Source of the DNA: JANQGH01 sp039177555
Lineage (GTDB): Bacteria > Pseudomonadota > Alphaproteobacteria > DSM-16000 > Inquilinaceae
DNA: 64,000 nt
Direction of reading: 5' to 3'
NCBI GenBank assembly: GCA_039177555.1
Contig: JBCDFV010000007.1
Span: forward strand, 62,001 to 126,000
Part shown: one piece after another, positions 25,018-33,559 of the stretch
How the letters are laid out: every line of letters starts with the position of its first letter
Position numbering within the stretch: the stretch's first letter is position 1
The notes under the pieces: generated by a model
The model's database searches: none
What the model saw: only the letters and a program-made list of their open reading frames with translations
What the model was told of the DNA's origin: nothing
Made by a program: the position numbers and the translations under genes

Positions 25018-25278
25018 ATGGCTAATCATGCCTCCGCCAAGAAGCGGATCCGCCAGACAGCGCGGCGCACCGCCGTGAACCGCGCCCGCGTGAGCCGCAT
25101 TCGGACCTTCACCAAGCAGGTCGAGGCGGCGATTGCCTCTGGCGACAAGGAAGCGGCCCAGGCCGCCCTGAAGGCCGCCCAGCCGGAGCTGCATCGCGGC
25201 GTTTCCAAGGGCGTCATGCACAAGAATACGGTCGCGCGCAAGTTGTCGCGCCTGTCGGGGCGCATCAACGCCCTGTAG
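25018..25278 (+). CDS. rpsT: 30S ribosomal protein S20
   Basis: This 86-residue basic protein opens MANHASAKKRIRQTARR, the typical S20 start, and ends SRLSGRINAL. It is a small-subunit assembly protein that binds the 5' domain of 16S rRNA. The frame could open one codon earlier at GTG 25015, but ATG 25018 matches the family N-terminus. A strong promoter lies at 24940-24968 and a hairpin terminator directly downstream, so it is its own transcription unit. The S20-dnaA order is conserved in alphaproteobacteria. Confidence 0.97.
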   Translation: MANHASAKKRIRQTARRTAVNRARVSRIRTFTKQVEAAIASGDKEAAQAALKAAQPELHRGVSKGVMHKNTVARKLSRLSGRINAL

Positions 25279-25302
25279 GCGTTGTAACCTAAACGTCAAA
25301 CC

Positions 25303-25336
25303 AAGGGCCGGGCCTTAGTGCCACGGCCCTTTTTTG
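25303..25336 (+). terminator. rho-independent terminator of rpsT
   Basis: The arm AAGGGCCG (25303-25310) pairs with CGGCCCTT (25324-25331) around a 13-base loop, followed by a run of six T ending at 25335. It lies 24 bases after the rpsT stop. Confidence 0.88.
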
Positions 25337-25835
25337 CTGTCTTTTCGGTGCCGGCCGGCTGCTGAATCGGGCCTGGACAGCGCGTGGTCGCGGCTTGGCG
25401 CATCCGCTCGCCAAGCGGGTCGTGATGCAACGAAGACACAACCGCGAACGATTTTTGCTTTTTTGCGACGGTCCCGTTTTGTTCAGTTGTCTGCACCCCC
25501 CGGCACGCGTACACTCACAGCGTCCGAAATAAAAATAAAGCCTCGACAGGGATCGGAAGGTCTAAATGTGTGAAACTTCGGTTAAATCCGCAGGAAAGCG
25601 GATTAAAGGTGAGGGGCTAATTCACTTTTATTAACGCTTTATCACCTTTTGTTTAACTAACCTCATCCTTTCGTTTCGTTTCTTTGGGCTCTTGGAAAAA
25701 ACACCTGAGAGTCGAGGGAGTTTTATTGTCTGATGCTCGGTGGCCTGGTCAGCGCCGAATACGCGGGAAAAGGGTGAATCTTGAAGCATAGCCAGTGCCT
25801 GAGCGCGGGGCTGGCCAAGCAGGCGGAGGGCGTAA
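25337..25835 (+). promoter_or_regulatory. dnaA upstream region (AT-enriched, possible regulatory or origin-proximal)
   Basis: About 500 bases without a credible gene separate the rpsT terminator from dnaA. The section 25510-25730 is clearly richer in A and T than the genes around it, with runs such as AAATAAAAATAAA and TTTTATTAACG. A 7-base hairpin AATCCGC-N6-GCGGATT (25585-25604) is flanked by TTAA. Two GANTC methylation sites (GAGTC near 25711, GAATC near 25784) occur. I looked for the DnaA box TTATNCACA on both strands and saw none, so a replication origin is not shown. A dnaA promoter is likely here. Confidence 0.5.
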
Positions 25836-27245
25836 GTGACCGGTTTGAACATGTCCTTGGGCGGCGGCGGACCGTCCAACACCGGAAAAATCGAGCAACA
25901 ATGGGTGCGGGTCAGGGCGCGACTCCGCGATGAAGTGGGCGACCCGACATTCAAGAGTTGGTTGAAACCTCTGACCCTGGCCGGTGTCGATGAAGGCGTC
26001 GTTCGCATTGCCGTCCAGACCAAGTTCATGCGCGATTGGGTTGTAACCCACTTCGCCGATCGGATCCGCGCCTTGTTCGCCGAGGAAAACGGCCATGTGC
26101 ACTCGGTCAACGTCATCGTTCAGGACGCGCCGGCTCGAAATGGCCATGTCGCGGACACGGCCGATCCATCGCCGGAGGCCGAGATGTTGACCGACACCAG
26201 GACGGATCGCGCCAACGTCTATGGCGCGCCGCTGGACCCCCGCTTCCGCTTCGAAAGCTTCATTGTCGGCAAGCCCAACGAATTCGCTTACGCCGCGTCG
26301 CGCCGGATCGCGGATGCGACCTCGGTTCAGTTCAACCCGCTTTTTCTCTATGGCGGGGTCGGGCTGGGCAAGACCCATCTGATGCATGCCATCGCCTGGC
26401 ACATCAGGGACCGGCATCCGGAGCGGCACGTGCTATACACCTCCGCCGAGACCTTCATGCGCCGGTTCATCCAGGCCCTGCGCTACAAGGACACGGTCAG
26501 CTTCAAGGACATGTTCCGCTCGGTCGACGTGCTGATGATCGACGATCTTCAGTTCATCTCGGGCAAGGAGTCGACGCAGGAGGAGTTCTTCCACACCTTC
26601 AACGCGCTCGTCGACCACAACCGCCAGGTCATCGTCTCGGCCGACAAGTCGCCGACCGACCTGGAGGGCATGGAGGAGCGGCTGAAGTCGCGCCTGGGCT
26701 GGGGCCTGGTCGCCGACATCCACCCGACCACTTACGAGCTTCGCCTGGGCATCCTGCAGGCCAAGGCGGAAAAACACCCCAATGTCGAGGTGCCGGCCAA
26801 GGTGCTGGAATACCTGGCCCACAAGATCGTCAACAATGTGCGCGAGCTTGAAGGGGCGCTGAACCGGCTGATCGCGACCGCCGAACTGGTCGGCCGCGAG
26901 ATCACGCTGGAGTCGACCAACGAGTTGCTGCACGACGTGCTGCGCGTGTCGGACCGGCGCGTCACCATCGACGAGATCCAGCGCAAGGTGGCCGAGCACT
27001 TCAACATCCGTGTTGCGGATATGCACTCAGCGAGGCGGTCTCGCTCGGTCGCGCGGCCGCGCCAGGTCGCCATGTATCTGTGCAAGCAACTGACCCCACG
27101 CTCGCTGCCGGAAATCGGCCGAAAATTCGGCGGTCGCGACCACAGCACCGTGATCCACGCGGTACGCAAGATCGAGGAACTGTGCGCCGCCGACAGGGCC
27201 TTTGCCGAAGAGGTCGAACTTCTGCGGCGCATGCTGCAGCCTTAA
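25836..27245 (+). CDS. dnaA: chromosomal replication initiator protein DnaA
   Basis: This 469-residue AAA+ protein melts the origin and loads the helicase. Domain I covers residues 18-85. Walker A GGVGLGKTHLMHAI lies near 172 and Walker B MIDDLQFI near 232. The C-terminal helix-turn-helix ends in the DnaA signature GGRDHSTVIHAVRKIE near 430. GTG 25836 is the start, set by GGAGG seven bases upstream; an in-frame ATG at 25851 has no site. The downstream dnaN does not follow directly: an oppositely oriented ion-channel gene is inserted. Domain II (residues 86-125) is short. Confidence 0.97.
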   Translation: MTGLNMSLGGGGPSNTGKIEQQWVRVRARLRDEVGDPTFKSWLKPLTLAGVDEGVVRIAVQTKFMRDWVVTHFADRIRALFAEENGHVHSVNVIVQDAPARNGHVADTADPSPEAEMLTDTRTDRANVYGAPLDPRFRFESFIVGKPNEFAYAASRRIADATSVQFNPLFLYGGVGLGKTHLMHAIAWHIRDRHPERHVLYTSAETFMRRFIQALRYKDTVSFKDMFRSVDVLMIDDLQFISGKESTQEEFFHTFNALVDHNRQVIVSADKSPTDLEGMEERLKSRLGWGLVADIHPTTYELRLGILQAKAEKHPNVEVPAKVLEYLAHKIVNNVRELEGALNRLIATAELVGREITLESTNELLHDVLRVSDRRVTIDEIQRKVAEHFNIRVADMHSARRSRSVARPRQVAMYLCKQLTPRSLPEIGRKFGGRDHSTVIHAVRKIEELCAADRAFAEEVELLRRMLQP

Positions 27246-27261
27246 GTCCGGTCGACCGGCG

Positions 27262-28428
27262 TTACTCGTGCGTTCCCTCTGGCGAAGCGCGATGCCGGTC
27301 GACAAACTCCTTCAATCTCTTGGCAAAGGCCGGGTCATCGCTTGCCAGTTGCGTGCAGTCCTCCGCGGACAGAACCAGCAACTGGCATTCGGTGACCGTG
27401 GTGACGGTTGCGTCCAGGGTCTGATGGCCGCCGATGAGGGCGCTTTCGCCGAAAAAGTCGCCCTCGTGCAGACGTCTGGTGCCACGGGGCGACGTCACGT
27501 CGAGCTGGCCTTCGACGACGATGTACAGCGCGTCGGCCGGATCACCGGGACGCAGCAGGGCATGGCGCGCGGGCACGGCCCGTTTAACCAGCGCGACGGT
27601 CAGATTGGCCAGGGTGGCGGCATCCAGCTTTGCCAGAATCGGCACGCGCAGCAATCGGTTTATGCTGACGACGAAGTCGTGGCGCCGGATCTCGCGGGCA
27701 AACCCCGCCGCCAGGATGGCCGCCGGCAAGGCGAACAGGCCGACGCCCAGGAACATGAACAGTGCGCCGAGCGCGCGGCCGAGGTCCGTGACCGGCACGA
27801 TGTCGCCATAGCCGACCGTGGTCAGTGTGATGATGCCCCACCACAGGGCCGCCGGAATGCTGGAAAACGCCTCCGGCTGGGCGTCTCGTTCGACCTCGTA
27901 CATCAGGGTCGACGCGACCATGACCGTGATCAGCATCAACAGCATGGCGCTGATCAACGTGCGCCCTTCCGCCCGCACCACCGAGGCCAGCGACGCCATG
28001 GCCGGCGAGTAGCGGGTCATCTTGATCAGCCAGAGGATACGGAACAGCCGCAGCACGCGCAGGTCGAAGGGCAGGATGAACGACAGCCAAAACGGCAGAA
28101 CGGCCAGCAAGTCCACGATCGCCATCGGCGTCATCGCATAGCGCAGCCGACCCCGCACCGGGTGATGAAACTTCTCTCGCCGGTCTTCGACCGCGCACCA
28201 CAGCCGGGCGAGATACTCGATGGTGAACACGCTGATGGTGAACCAGTCGATAAAACGCGTTACCCCGAGCCATTCCGGCGGCAGGCTGCTGATGGTTTCG
28301 AGCGCCAGCGACCCGATGCTGATCAAGATCAGCACGACCAGCGCGGCGTTGAGCAGATGGTGACCCAGCCCGACGCGGCCTGATCCGTCCAGCAGCCTGA
28401 AAAGCCGTGCGCGCACTGATTGGGCCAT
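27262..28428 (-). CDS. six-transmembrane potassium channel with cyclic-nucleotide-binding-like domain
   Basis: The 388-residue protein has six membrane segments (about residues 25-45, 58-80, 100-120, 124-140, 160-178, 212-240). The S4-like stretch LRVLRLFRILWLIKM has spaced arginines, and the pore filter TVGYGD is at 204-209. A C-terminal cyclic-nucleotide-binding fold (about 265-365) shows GDFFGESALIGG. In MlotiK1-type channels the phosphate cassette has an arginine before Ala-Thr/Ser-Val; here that position is Leu338 (TLDATV), so cAMP binding is doubtful. It lies between dnaA and dnaN on the opposite strand, breaking a usual pair. No signal of recent transfer is evident. Confidence 0.88.
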   Translation of the reverse strand: MAQSVRARLFRLLDGSGRVGLGHHLLNAALVVLILISIGSLALETISSLPPEWLGVTRFIDWFTISVFTIEYLARLWCAVEDRREKFHHPVRGRLRYAMTPMAIVDLLAVLPFWLSFILPFDLRVLRLFRILWLIKMTRYSPAMASLASVVRAEGRTLISAMLLMLITVMVASTLMYEVERDAQPEAFSSIPAALWWGIITLTTVGYGDIVPVTDLGRALGALFMFLGVGLFALPAAILAAGFAREIRRHDFVVSINRLLRVPILAKLDAATLANLTVALVKRAVPARHALLRPGDPADALYIVVEGQLDVTSPRGTRRLHEGDFFGESALIGGHQTLDATVTTVTECQLLVLSAEDCTQLASDDPAFAKRLKEFVDRHRASPEGTHE

Positions 28429-28489
28429 GACGCCTGATTATGGCCGGTTCGCCCGCCGGGTCCAACCGGCATCGAAATGACGAAAAAGC

Positions 28490-28517
28490 TTAAACTCAAA
28501 GGGCATTGGGATATAAT
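28490..28517 (+). promoter_or_regulatory. candidate dnaN promoter
   Basis: A perfect TATAAT (28512-28517) lies 160 bases before dnaN, with a weak TTAAAC (28490-28495) at 16-base spacing. Because the channel gene separates dnaN from dnaA, dnaN needs its own promoter, and this is the best match in the 249-base gap. Confidence 0.4.
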
Positions 28518-28677
28518 CCGTCTCCGGAATCCCGGTCCGTTCGATGCTGCGGCTTAGTCGCGGTGACGGGTGGGCGCATCGACGCTCCAGCCTCAGACGG
28601 AAACCTCTAGGATCACCGGAACGCCGGTGGGCTGCGTCCATCCTGGACAGCCTTGAGACACAGATGACGATTGCCGC

Positions 28678-29793
28678 ATGAAACTCACCATCGAACGCGC
28701 CGCATTGTTGAAGTCTTTGGGCCATGTGCAGAGCGTGGTGGAACGACGCAACACCATCCCGATCCTGGCCAATGTGATGATCAAGGCGGAAACCGGCCGG
28801 CTGAGCCTGACCGCCACGGACATGGATCTGGAAGTCGTGGAATCGGTCGCCGTCGACGTCCAGACCGCGGGTGAGACCACCGCACCCGCGCATACGCTGT
28901 ACGACATCGTCCGCAAACTGCCCGAGGGCAGCCAGGTGGAACTGGCCTTCGACAGTGCCGCCAACGCCATCGCCCTGCGGGCCGGCCGCTCGCGCTTTCG
29001 GCTTGGCTGCCTGCCCGTGGCCGATTTTCCGACCATGGCCGGCGGCGACATGACCCATCGTTTCACGCTGACGGGCGCGGATTTGAGCGGCCTGATCGAA
29101 CGCACGCGCTTTGCCATCTCGCTGGAAGAGACGCGGTATTATCTCAACGGCATCTACTTTCACGCCTCGGACGGGGAGACGCCGATGCTGCGCGCGGTCG
29201 CCACGGACGGCCACCGGTTGGCGCGGGTGGAGATGGTGCTGCCGTCCGGCGCGGAGCAGATGCCGGGCATCATCATCCCGCGCAAGACGGTGAACGAGCT
29301 CTATCGCCTGATCGAGGAGACCGACAGCGACATCGCCATCGAACTGAGCGACACCAAGATCCGCTTTCAGTTCGGCGACATCATTCTGACCTCGAAGCTG
29401 ATCGACGGCACGTTCCCGGACTATGAGCGGGTCATACCGGCGGCCAACGATAAGGTCATGGAGGTCCAGGCCAAGGAATTCGCCGAGGCGGTCGATCGCG
29501 TCTCTACGATCGCGACGGAAAAAAGCCGGGCGATCAAGCTGAACCTCAATCCAAGCGCGCTGACCCTGTCGGCTACCAGCGCGGAACAGGGCAGCGCCAA
29601 TGAGGAGCTTGAGGTCGCCTACGAGGCCGACCCCTTGGAAATCGGCTTCAACGCCCGATATCTGCTGGACATAACCCAGCAACTTGACGGCGATGGCGCG
29701 CGCTTTGTCATGGCCGACGCGGCGTCGCCGACGATCATTCAGGATGTCGCCGACGCCAGCGCGCTGTACGTGCTGATGCCCATGCGGGTCTAG
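28678..29793 (+). CDS. dnaN: DNA polymerase III beta subunit (sliding clamp)
   Basis: This 371-residue protein forms the ring clamp that tethers replicative polymerase. It opens MKLTIERAALLKSLGHVQSV and shows three repeated clamp folds; the FPDYERVIP motif and the C-terminal YVLMPMRV are standard. A start at ATG 28678 fits the family exactly. recF follows after seven bases, so dnaN and recF are cotranscribed. Nothing is unusual in the protein itself. The gap upstream holds a possible TATAAT element. Confidence 0.97.
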   Translation: MKLTIERAALLKSLGHVQSVVERRNTIPILANVMIKAETGRLSLTATDMDLEVVESVAVDVQTAGETTAPAHTLYDIVRKLPEGSQVELAFDSAANAIALRAGRSRFRLGCLPVADFPTMAGGDMTHRFTLTGADLSGLIERTRFAISLEETRYYLNGIYFHASDGETPMLRAVATDGHRLARVEMVLPSGAEQMPGIIIPRKTVNELYRLIEETDSDIAIELSDTKIRFQFGDIILTSKLIDGTFPDYERVIPAANDKVMEVQAKEFAEAVDRVSTIATEKSRAIKLNLNPSALTLSATSAEQGSANEELEVAYEADPLEIGFNARYLLDITQQLDGDGARFVMADAASPTIIQDVADASALYVLMPMRV

Positions 29794-29800
29794 CCACAGC

Positions 29801-31003
29801 GTGCGTTCGTCCCTGGCGGCGCTGCCAGAAAACACGTCGGAAGATGCGGTGGAGACGGCAAGCCGAGTCGCCATTGAGCGCCTGACGGTCAGCGAGTTTC
29901 GCTGCTACGGCGCCGCGGTGCTGACCGCCGAAGGTCGCTCGGTGGTGCTGACCGGGCCGAACGGCGCGGGCAAGACGAACCTGTTGGAGGCCGTGTCCTT
30001 TTTGGCGCCCGGACGGGGTCTGCGGCGGGCGCCGCTGGCGGACGTCGGGCGCCGGCGCGCCAACGCGACCGAGCCGACACGGTGGGCGGTCTCGGCGCGC
30101 CTGATGACCGGTACGGGTGTCATTCCGGTGGGCACGGGGCTTGATCCGTCCGCGCCGCCCGGCACGTTGCGGCGGGTTGTCAGGGTCGACGGCCGGCCGG
30201 CGCCAAGCCAGACGGCGTTGGCGGAACTGGCGACGATCCAATGGCTGACGCCGCAGATGGACCGGCTGTTCGCCGACGGTTCCAGCGGCCGACGGCGGTT
30301 TTTCGACCGCATGGTCTATGGCTATCACAAGGGCCATTCGGCGGCCCTGACGGCCTACGAGCAGGCCATGCGGGAACGTACGCGCCTGTTGCGTGATGGC
30401 CGGGGCGACGATCGGTGGCTGGCAGCGTTGGAAGACGCCATGGCGACCCATGGGGTGTCGATTTCGGCGGCCCGGCTGGCAACGGCGGAAAGGCTCGTAC
30501 GGGCCGTACGCGTACGCAGCGGTTCGGCATTTCCGCAGGCCGATATCGCGCTGAGCGGGACGGTCGAGGCCTGGCTGGCCGACAAGCCGGCGGCGGAGGT
30601 CGAGGACGCGCTGCGCGCCCTGTTGCGGGAACGCCGGCCGATCGACGCGGCGGCGGGGGCGGCGACGGAAGGGCCGCATCGCGCGGACCTGGTCGTGCAT
30701 CACGCGGCCAAGGGCATGCCGGCGGCGCAGTGTTCGACCGGCGAGCAAAAGGCGCTGCTGATCGGCCTGATCCTGGCCAACGGCCGCCTGACCGCGTCGG
30801 AAAGAGGCGCGCCGCCGATCTTTCTGCTGGACGAGGTGGCGGCGCATCTGGACGCGAACAGGCGCCGGGCGCTGTTCGACGAGTTGGCGGCGCTGGGCTG
30901 TCAGGCGTGGCTGAGCGGCACCGATCGCGGCCTGTTCGACGGCATGGCCGCCGAGACGTTGTACGTGACCGTCGAGGACGGCCAGTTGAGGCCCGAAACC
31001 TGA
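29801..31003 (+). CDS. recF: DNA replication and repair protein RecF
   Basis: This 400-residue SMC-like ATPase helps load RecA at gaps. Walker A GPNGAGKTNL is near residue 50, the signature STGEQKALL is toward the end, and Walker B FLLDEVAAHLD precedes the C-terminus. The start is GTG 29801 followed by an unconserved leader of about 25 residues before the usual IERLTVSEFR opening; a later start cannot be excluded. It overlaps nothing and lies between dnaN and gyrB in the standard order. Confidence 0.94.
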   Translation: MRSSLAALPENTSEDAVETASRVAIERLTVSEFRCYGAAVLTAEGRSVVLTGPNGAGKTNLLEAVSFLAPGRGLRRAPLADVGRRRANATEPTRWAVSARLMTGTGVIPVGTGLDPSAPPGTLRRVVRVDGRPAPSQTALAELATIQWLTPQMDRLFADGSSGRRRFFDRMVYGYHKGHSAALTAYEQAMRERTRLLRDGRGDDRWLAALEDAMATHGVSISAARLATAERLVRAVRVRSGSAFPQADIALSGTVEAWLADKPAAEVEDALRALLRERRPIDAAAGAATEGPHRADLVVHHAAKGMPAAQCSTGEQKALLIGLILANGRLTASERGAPPIFLLDEVAAHLDANRRRALFDELAALGCQAWLSGTDRGLFDGMAAETLYVTVEDGQLRPET

Positions 31004-31069
31004 CGCATTTAGCGTTGTGCCGAATACGAATTTGTACGTGGTGTACTGAAGGAACTGGTAGGATTAGTG

Positions 31070-33559
31070 ATGGTTGAGCCGATTAGCGCGGGCGCGGAGA
31101 ACGCCGCCGACGATCCCGAATATGGCGCGGATCAAATCAAGGTGCTGCGCGGCCTGGAGGCCGTGCGCAAGCGCCCCGGCATGTATATCGGTGATACGGA
31201 CGACGGCTCGGGCCTGCACCACATGGTCTACGAGGTCGTCGACAACGCGATCGATGAGTCGCTGGCCGGCCATTGCGACACCATCGAGGTCACGCTGAAC
31301 CCGGACGGGTCGGTGACGGTGACCGACAATGGGCGCGGCATTCCGGTCGACATCCACAAGGAAGAGGGCGTCAGCGCGGCCGAGGTCATCATGACCCAGC
31401 TCCACGCCGGCGGGAAGTTCGACCAGAACTCTTACAAGGTGTCGGGGGGGTTGCACGGCGTCGGCGTCTCCGTCGTCAACGCGCTGTCGCAATGGCTGTC
31501 CCTGACGATCTGGCGCGACGGCAAGACCTGGGCCATGCGCTTCGTCGATGGCGAGGCGGAAGACAAGCTGGCGGTGACCGGCGATGCGCCGGTTGAGGAC
31601 GGCAACGCGAAAACGGGAACGTCGATCTCGTTCTTGCCGTCGCCGGCGACGTTCACCATGCTCGACTTCAATCTGTCGACCTTGGAACACCGTCTGCGGG
31701 AACTGGCGTTCCTGAATTCCGGCGTGACCCTGATCCTGATCGACGATCGAGGCGTCGAGCCCAAGCGCATCGAGATGCATTACGAGGGCGGGCTGGAGGC
31801 GTTTGTCGGCTATCTCGACAAGTCCAAGACGCCGGTCCATCGCCCGCCGATCATCATGTCGGCGGAACGCGACGGCATTACCGTGGAACTGGCCATGCAA
31901 TGGACCGACAGTTTCCACGAGACCATGCTGTGCTTCACCAACAACATTCCGCAACGCGACGGTGGCACCCATCTGGCCGGTTTTCGCGGCGCGCTGACCC
32001 GACAGGTGAACGCCTATGCCGCCTCGTCGGGCCTGGCGAAGCGCGAAAAGGTCTCCCTGTCGGGCGATGACGCGCGCGAGGGCCTGACCTCCGTCCTATC
32101 GGTCAAGGTTCCCGACCCGAAGTTCTCCAGCCAGACCAAGGACAAGCTGGTGTCGTCGGAGGTGCGGCCGGTGGTGGAAAACCTGGTCAACGAGGCGCTG
32201 GGCACCTGGTTCGAGGAACATCCGGCGGAGGCCAAGCGCATCGTCCAGAAGGTGGTCGAGGCGGCGGCCGCGCGCGAGGCGGCGCGCAAGGCGCGCGAGC
32301 TGACGCGGCGCAAGTCGGCACTGGATATCGCCTCCCTGCCCGGCAAGCTGGCCGACTGTCAGAATCGCGACCCGGCGGAAAGCGAACTGTTCCTGGTGGA
32401 GGGCGATTCCGCCGGTGGGTCGGCCAAGCAGGGCCGCGACCGCAAGTTTCAGGCCATCCTGCCCCTGCGCGGCAAGATCCTGAACGTGGAACGGGCGCGC
32501 ATCGATAAGATGCTGTCCAGTGCGGAGATCGGCACGTTGATCACCGCGCTGGGTACTGGCATTCGCGAGGATTTCGACGTCGAGAAGACCCGCTATCACC
32601 GGGTCATCATCATGACGGACGCGGATGTCGACGGCAGCCACATCCGCACGCTGCTGCTGACCTTCTTTTATCGCCAGATGCCCGAGATCATCGAGCAGGG
32701 CTATCTCTACATCGCCCAGCCGCCGCTCTATCGCGCGGCGCGCGGCAAGTCGGAGATCTATCTGAAGGACGACGCCGCGCTGGAGGACTACCTGATCGAC
32801 AGCGGCATCCAGGATGCGGTGCTGACCCGCCATGACGGGGTGCAGATCGCGTCGGCGGATCTGCGGGCGCTGGTCGATCTGTCGCGCGAGGCCAAGCGGC
32901 ATTTGGAGGTTCTGGCCCGCCGGGTCGGGCGCATGGATGTCGTGGAGCAGGTGGCGATCGCCGGCGCCTATTCGGCCACGCTGTTGTCCGACCGTGACCG
33001 ATCAAGCGCGGCGGCCGAGTACGTCGCCAAGCGTCTCGACACCTTAGCGCCGGTGCTGGAGCGGGGCTGGACGGGCGAGGCAATGGGCCCGCGCGGCAAC
33101 CTGCCCGGCGGCTTGCGCTTCATGCGCACGGTGCGCGGCGTGACCGAGACCCGCCATGTGGACGGCGATCTGGTGCGGTCCGGCGAGGCGCGGCGCCTGG
33201 ACACCATTGCGGGGGATCTGCAGGAGGCGTTCGCCCGCGAGGCGACGCTGACCATCACGCCGGCACGAGGCGAGCCGCAGGAGTTCGCCATCGCCGGCCC
33301 GGTCAGCCTGGTCGACAAGGTGATGGAACTGGGCCGCAAGGGCATTTCGATCCAGCGCTACAAGGGCTTGGGCGAGATGAATGCCGAGCAGCTGTGGGAA
33401 ACCACGCTCGACCCGAATGTGCGTACGCTGTTGCAGGTCAAGGTCGCCCATGCTGACGAGGCGGACGAGATCTTCAACACGCTGATGGGCGACGTGGTCG
33501 AGCCGCGGCGCGAATTCATCCAGGAAAACGCCCTGATGGTGGCCAACCTGGACGTTTAG
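31070..33559 (+). CDS. gyrB: DNA gyrase subunit B
   Basis: This 829-residue ATPase subunit of gyrase introduces negative supercoils. Key motifs are RPGMYIGDT and GLHHMVYEVVDNAIDE (ATP site), GLHGVGVSVVNALS, the TOPRIM EGDSAGGSAKQGRDR and DADVDGSHI, and the C-terminal QRYKGLGEMNAEQLW. ATG 31070 is chosen over the adjacent GTG 31067. The length includes a longer TOPRIM insertion near residues 565-650, as in other alphaproteobacteria. It ends with a four-base overlap with the convergent acyl-CoA ligase gene. Confidence 0.97.
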   Translation: MVEPISAGAENAADDPEYGADQIKVLRGLEAVRKRPGMYIGDTDDGSGLHHMVYEVVDNAIDESLAGHCDTIEVTLNPDGSVTVTDNGRGIPVDIHKEEGVSAAEVIMTQLHAGGKFDQNSYKVSGGLHGVGVSVVNALSQWLSLTIWRDGKTWAMRFVDGEAEDKLAVTGDAPVEDGNAKTGTSISFLPSPATFTMLDFNLSTLEHRLRELAFLNSGVTLILIDDRGVEPKRIEMHYEGGLEAFVGYLDKSKTPVHRPPIIMSAERDGITVELAMQWTDSFHETMLCFTNNIPQRDGGTHLAGFRGALTRQVNAYAASSGLAKREKVSLSGDDAREGLTSVLSVKVPDPKFSSQTKDKLVSSEVRPVVENLVNEALGTWFEEHPAEAKRIVQKVVEAAAAREAARKARELTRRKSALDIASLPGKLADCQNRDPAESELFLVEGDSAGGSAKQGRDRKFQAILPLRGKILNVERARIDKMLSSAEIGTLITALGTGIREDFDVEKTRYHRVIIMTDADVDGSHIRTLLLTFFYRQMPEIIEQGYLYIAQPPLYRAARGKSEIYLKDDAALEDYLIDSGIQDAVLTRHDGVQIASADLRALVDLSREAKRHLEVLARRVGRMDVVEQVAIAGAYSATLLSDRDRSSAAAEYVAKRLDTLAPVLERGWTGEAMGPRGNLPGGLRFMRTVRGVTETRHVDGDLVRSGEARRLDTIAGDLQEAFAREATLTITPARGEPQEFAIAGPVSLVDKVMELGRKGISIQRYKGLGEMNAEQLWETTLDPNVRTLLQVKVAHADEADEIFNTLMGDVVEPRREFIQENALMVANLDV

